Source of the DNA: GWF2-38-69 sp037127655 | GTDB taxonomy: Bacteria > Verrucomicrobiota > Lentisphaeria > Victivallales > GWF2-38-69 | Length of the DNA stretch: 23,740 nucleotides | Direction: 5' to 3' | Assembly (NCBI GenBank): GCA_037127655.1 | Contig: JBAXXY010000025.1 | Span: 1 to 23,740, forward strand | Part shown: positions 23,606-23,740 of the stretch, one piece after another | Layout: the number at the start of each line of letters is the position of its first letter | How positions within the stretch are numbered: the stretch's first letter is position 1 | The notes under the pieces: model-generated | Database searches by the model: none | The model's input: the letters and a program-made list of their open reading frames with translations, nothing else | Told to the model about the DNA's origin: nothing | Translations under genes and position numbers: made by a program

Positions 23606-23740
23606 GCGCTTCGCTCAATAACTTTCTGTCCGCTAATTACGCATATTATCGCAAATTATAATTTCACTAAACCATTCGAAAGATTCATCCAGTAATTAAC
23701 TAAATTCCGAAGAATCAGGAGCCCCACCGCTCTTACAGAT

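Larger units (their letters stand above)
23278..23740. other. Gene-free 463-bp stretch rich in palindromic repeats
   Basis: I see no plausible gene here in any frame and no tRNA. It carries an imperfect inverted repeat (23283-23339), a short palindrome TTGGAG-AC-CTCCAA (23411-23424), the second copy of a structured element (23441-23499) and two nested hairpins (23546-23605). Near the window edge there is a small GAGC-CCCACC-GCTC hairpin. The 110 or so bases after 23620 are AT-rich and otherwise featureless. Confidence 0.6.

Noticed and set aside
23716..23740. Part of a tRNA gene at the right edge (minus strand GTAAGAGCGG...)
   Set aside because: No acceptor or anticodon arms can be drawn from the following bases; it is more like a repeat fragment.
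23278..23740. CRISPR array
   Set aside because: The palindromes differ from one another and are irregularly spaced; there is no repeat-spacer periodicity and no cas gene.

Overview
The window looks like a chromosomal segment of an AT-rich, anaerobic, probably diderm bacterium. The support is a MacAB-type tripartite exporter, a lipoprotein, siroheme and Fe-S redox proteins, radical-SAM enzymes and no oxygen-dependent enzyme. I cannot name the phylum from sequence alone. Most native genes use AGA/AGG arginine codons, and many carry clear GGAG-type ribosome binding sites.

Layout, left to right. (1) 1-2382: an arsenic-resistance block on the plus strand, with the 3' part of a thioredoxin-type arsenate reductase, an ArsP/SO_0444-type permease and an ACR3 arsenite exporter. 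(2) 2472-6021: two siroheme/4Fe-4S reductase-type genes, one a single 236-residue module and one a duplicated 486-residue protein, with a ThrE-like exporter between them. (3) 6112-7843: an acyltransferase and a methyltransferase without Shine-Dalgarno sequences and with CGN-rich arginine codons, followed by a 28-codon ORF fragment. This looks like an imported, possibly Bacteroidota-derived, islet. (4) 7840-11576, minus strand: in transcription order, a secreted gingipain-fold (C25-like) cysteine peptidase, a family-3 solute-binding lipoprotein and a divergent DAACS-type secondary transporter. (5) 11856-13280: a B12-binding-type radical SAM protein, divergent from the peptidase. (6) 13492-17595: a SIMPL-domain exported protein with a MacA-like adaptor, a MacB-like ATPase and a MacB-like permease, the last two as separate genes. 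(7) 17707-23277: a tight operon of an NhaC antiporter, moeA, a short moaA, moaC, a MOSC-MogA fusion and a flavodoxin/ferredoxin (EFR1-type) protein. (8) 23278-23740: no gene, but a dense set of palindromic repeats. One of them is a degenerate copy of an element at 11629-11686.

How the genes fit together. Arsenate would be reduced to arsenite by ArsC and expelled by ACR3, with organic arsenicals or metals possibly handled by the permease. The siroheme pair probably reduces sulfite or nitrite with ferredoxin electrons, and the embedded exporter may release an amino-acid product. In the molybdenum-cofactor operon, GTP goes to cPMP through MoaA and MoaC, and MogA and MoeA act in metal insertion. 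The terminal flavodoxin/ferredoxin protein is a plausible electron donor for MoaA. MPT synthase (MoaD/MoaE) and any molybdoenzyme lie outside the window.

The most unusual candidates are the peptidase/binding-protein/symporter unit, whose symporter lacks the canonical DAACS binding motifs, the MoaA with an internal deletion, the ThrE-like exporter inside a siroheme-reductase locus, and the family of structured intergenic repeats.
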